In this document: positions 61,548 to 64,000 of the stretch, piece by piece
Position numbering within the stretch: the first letter of the stretch is position 1
How the letters are laid out: the number at the start of each line of letters is the position of its first letter
Source: Rhodospirillales bacterium
GTDB taxonomy: Bacteria > Pseudomonadota > Alphaproteobacteria > Acetobacterales > Acetobacteraceae
Assembly: GCA_028869995.1 (NCBI GenBank)
Contig: JAGWQN010000116.1
Span: forward strand, 1 to 64,000
Length of the DNA stretch: 64,000 nt
Reading direction: 5' to 3'
Translations under genes and position numbers: made by a program
The notes under the pieces: generated by a model
Told to the model about the DNA's origin: nothing
Databases searched by the model: none
What the model saw: the letters and a program-made list of their open reading frames with translations, nothing else

Positions 61548-62678
61548 GTGACCCAGAAAATCGCCCGGTATCTCGCCGAGCATCAGCCGGCGACGCCATG
61601 CCTGGTGTTCGACGTCGATCAAGCAGAAGCCAATTTCCGGGCTCTGCAGAGCGCCCTTCCGGTCGCGCGTATCTATTACGCGGTCAAGGCAAACCCCGCG
61701 GCGCCCATCCTCGAGCGCCTGGTTCGCCTCGGCAGCTTCTTCGACGCGGCGAGCATCGAGGAAATCGAATCCTGCCTCGCCGCCGGCGCCCGCGCCGACG
61801 CCATCAGCTTCGGCAACACCATCAAGAAGGGCTCGGCCATCGCCCGCGCCTACGCGCACGGCGTCGGCATGTATGCCTTCGACTCGGCAGAGGAGCTCGA
61901 GAAGCTCGCCCGCCACGCGCCGGGAGCGGCGGTCTATTGCCGCATCATGGTCGCCAATGCCGGCGCGGACTGGCCGCTGTCGCGCAAGTTCGGCACGACC
62001 GTGGAACGAGCCCGCGAGCTGATGCTGCGGGCGCGCGCGCTGGGCCTCGACCCGATGGGCCTCTCCTTCCATGTCGGCAGCCAGCAGACGTCCACCGCCA
62101 GCTATGAGGCGGCGATCGCCAAGGTGGCCGTGCTGTTCACGGATCTGCGCGACGCGGGCGTGAAGCTGCGCATGATGAACCTCGGGGGCGGCTTCCCCAC
62201 TCGCTACCGCGACGAGGTGCCCGCTATCCGCGCCTTCGCCGACGCGATCGGCGGCGCCCTGGCACGGGCCTTCGGCAACGAGCTGCCAGACATCGTGATC
62301 GAACCCGGCCGTTCCGTCGTCGGCGACGCGGGGGTCGTGGCGTGCGAGGTGGTGCTGGTGAGCCAGCGCGATCCCGCCGACCCGGTGCGCTGGGTGTATC
62401 TCGACATCGGTCGCTTCGGGGGCCTGGCGGAAACCGAGGGCGAGGCCATCAAGTACCGCATCGCCACGCCGCACGACGGCACCCCGACCGGCCCGGTCTC
62501 GATCGCCGGCCCGACCTGCGACGGCGCCGACATTCTCTACGAGAAAGCCAACTACCGGCTGCCGCTCGCGCTGACCACGGGCGACCGGGTGGAACTGCAC
62601 GCCACCGGCGCCTACGTCACGACCTACGCGAGCCAGGCCTTCAACGGGTTCGCGCCCCTGAAGGAACATTACATCTAG
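61548..62678 (+). CDS. Ornithine/lysine decarboxylase-like, fold type III PLP enzyme
   Basis: RIYYAVKANPAAPILERL (PLP lysine), GVGMYAFDSAEELEKLAR, LSFHVGSQQT, MNLGGGFPTRY, GPTCDGADILYE; eukaryotic-type ODC family. Confidence 0.9.
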   Translation: MTQKIARYLAEHQPATPCLVFDVDQAEANFRALQSALPVARIYYAVKANPAAPILERLVRLGSFFDAASIEEIESCLAAGARADAISFGNTIKKGSAIARAYAHGVGMYAFDSAEELEKLARHAPGAAVYCRIMVANAGADWPLSRKFGTTVERARELMLRARALGLDPMGLSFHVGSQQTSTASYEAAIAKVAVLFTDLRDAGVKLRMMNLGGGFPTRYRDEVPAIRAFADAIGGALARAFGNELPDIVIEPGRSVVGDAGVVACEVVLVSQRDPADPVRWVYLDIGRFGGLAETEGEAIKYRIATPHDGTPTGPVSIAGPTCDGADILYEKANYRLPLALTTGDRVELHATGAYVTTYASQAFNGFAPLKEHYI

Positions 62679-62753
62679 GCGGTCCGGCACCGGCGACGCC
62701 CCGGCCTGTTTTCTCCTTCTGCTGATGTTACAAGCACTGCAGGAGGACCGCCG

Positions 62754-63596
62754 ATGGACGTAGATGCCCTCGCCGCCCTGGTGCCGGACGGCGCCCAGCT
62801 CGCTCTGGTGCCGGACAACTCGCTCTCTCCCGGCGCTTTCGCCCGCGCCCTGGTTCGCCGCGGCGTCCGAGACCTGCGCCTCGTCGGCGTCCCCGTCGCC
62901 GGTTATGCGACCGACCTGCTGATCGGCGCCGGCTGTGTCGCCGAGCTCGAAACCTCTGCCGTCACCCTGGGCGAGGCGGGCATGGCACCCCGCTTCGCCG
63001 CGGCCCTGGCCGCCGGGCGCCTGCGGGTCGTGGACACGACCTGCCCGGCCATGCACACGCGCCTGCAGGCGGCCGAAAAGGGCGTCCCCTTCATGCCGCT
63101 GCGCGGTGTCCTGGGCAGCGACCTCGTCGCGCATCGGCCGGACTGGAAAGTCATTGACAACCCGTTTCAGCCTCGCGGCGCGGAGGCAGCCGACCCGATC
63201 CTGCTGCTGCCGGCGCTCTCGCCGGAATTCGCCGCCTTCCACGCCGCCATGGCGGACGAGGAAGGCAATGTCTGGGTTGGCCGCAGGCGCGAGCTCGCCA
63301 CCCTCGCCCACGCGGCGCAGCGAAGCCTCGTCACCGTCGAGCGACGCGTGCCGGGCAACATGCTGGAGGATGAGCGCCTGGCGCCGGGCGTCATTGCCGC
63401 CGTCTATGTCTCTGCGATCGCGGTGGCCCGGCACGGTGCCTGGCCCATCGGCCTGCTCGACGAATACGGCTACGATGCAGCGCATATCGATCTTTACGCG
63501 AAGCTGGCGCGCTCCGAGCCGGGGTTTGCCGAGTATTGCGCCCGCTTCGTTGCCGCCCCCACCGAGCCCCCGGCAACGATACTGGCTGCGGAATGA
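62754..63596 (+). CDS. CoA-transferase subunit A (glutaconate/3-oxoacid CoA-transferase family)
   Basis: VPDNSLSPGAFARALVRRGVRDLRLVGVPVAGYATDLLIGAGCVAELETSAVTLGEAGMAPRF; followed by subunit B-like ORF. Confidence 0.82.
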   Translation: MDVDALAALVPDGAQLALVPDNSLSPGAFARALVRRGVRDLRLVGVPVAGYATDLLIGAGCVAELETSAVTLGEAGMAPRFAAALAAGRLRVVDTTCPAMHTRLQAAEKGVPFMPLRGVLGSDLVAHRPDWKVIDNPFQPRGAEAADPILLLPALSPEFAAFHAAMADEEGNVWVGRRRELATLAHAAQRSLVTVERRVPGNMLEDERLAPGVIAAVYVSAIAVARHGAWPIGLLDEYGYDAAHIDLYAKLARSEPGFAEYCARFVAAPTEPPATILAAE

Positions 63597-64000
63597 ACGG
63601 AAAATCTAACGAATTGCTGCTGATCGCCGCGATCGCGCGGCTCATCGCCGACCCGGCCGCGCACCCGGCGCGACACGTGGCGGTTGGCGCGGCCTCCCCG
63701 ATTCCGGCGGCCGCCTGCTGGCTGGCGAAAATGCAGGGCGCGGACATCCGGCTCTCGCTGCTGCATCGTCCGCGTGGCAACCCGTTCAGCGAAGGCACAC
63801 GCGAGCTGTTCGATCTCGCGGGCCAGGGTCGGATCGACCTCTTTTTTCTCGGCGGCGGGCAGATCGACGGCGCCGCCAACATCAATCTCATCGGCACCGG
63901 CGCGTGGCCAGGCACCGGTGTCCGCTTCCCTGGCAGCTTCGGCTCGGCCTTCATGTACCTCACGGTCCACCGCACCATCCTGTTCCGCGAGGAACATTCG
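63593..64000 (+). CDS. CoA-transferase subunit B, 3' end cut by window edge (not in the supplied ORF track)
   Basis: ATGA overlap with subunit A; open frame to the window end: MNGKSNELLLIAAIARLIADPAAHPARHVAVGAASPIPAAACWLAKMQGADIRLSLLHRPRGNPFSEGTRELFDLAGQGRIDLFFLGGGQIDGAANINLIGTG. Confidence 0.85.
   Translation, partial: MNGKSNELLLIAAIARLIADPAAHPARHVAVGAASPIPAAACWLAKMQGADIRLSLLHRPRGNPFSEGTRELFDLAGQGRIDLFFLGGGQIDGAANINLIGTGAWPGTGVRFPGSFGSAFMYLTVHRTILFREEHS

Noticed and set aside
61386-63485. 699-aa minus-strand ORF antisense to odc and CoA-transferase A
   Set aside because: Shadow ORF spanning two clearly coding plus-strand genes.

Overview
GC-rich (~68-70%) chromosomal window, apparently from an alphaproteobacterium (gene content fits Rhodospirillales/Acetobacteraceae; this is inferred, not tested). 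It is densely coding with about 59 supported protein genes and two tRNAs. I found no rRNA, CRISPR array, transposase or integrase. From left to right: (1) the end of an NAD-type formate dehydrogenase operon (fdsA-fdhD-fdsD) followed by tRNA-Val(CAC); (2) a flavin monooxygenase and glycosyltransferases; (3) an M20 peptidase, a TrmJ-like methyltransferase, cysS, an HpnL-like protein, a glycosyltransferase, phaZ, and an ELM1-like gene paired with a 631-aa protein of no recognised family; (4) a fused enoyl-CoA hydratase/3-hydroxyacyl-CoA dehydrogenase; (5) a ~15 kb peptide-scavenging locus with three M20 peptidases, a HutC-type GntR regulator and two complete Dpp/Opp ABC transporters of different architecture; (6) tRNA-Lys(CTT); (7) a flagellar locus (flgL-flgK-flgE, divergent fliK-flgD-fliC-flbT-flaF-DUF1217) continuing into TPR, GT41 (OGT-like) and methyltransferase genes; (8) an EamA transporter, ccmBA and acnA; (9) aat, SGNH hydrolase, OpgC-like acyltransferase, accC, accB, aroQ; (10) thiS-thiG with a convergent yihY overlap; (11) an ornithine decarboxylase-like gene with a structured leader and a CoA-transferase pair cut by the right edge. 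The strongest regulatory signals read directly from the sequence are sigma54-type promoters and CGGCAA-type palindromes in the flagellar intergenic regions, a perfect ATTTCT-ACAC-AGAAAT palindrome in the very short gntR/M20 divergent gap (where the M20 gene also lacks a normal start codon), and the ornithine decarboxylase leader. Start codons are often uncertain. All functional calls are from reading protein motifs without database searches.
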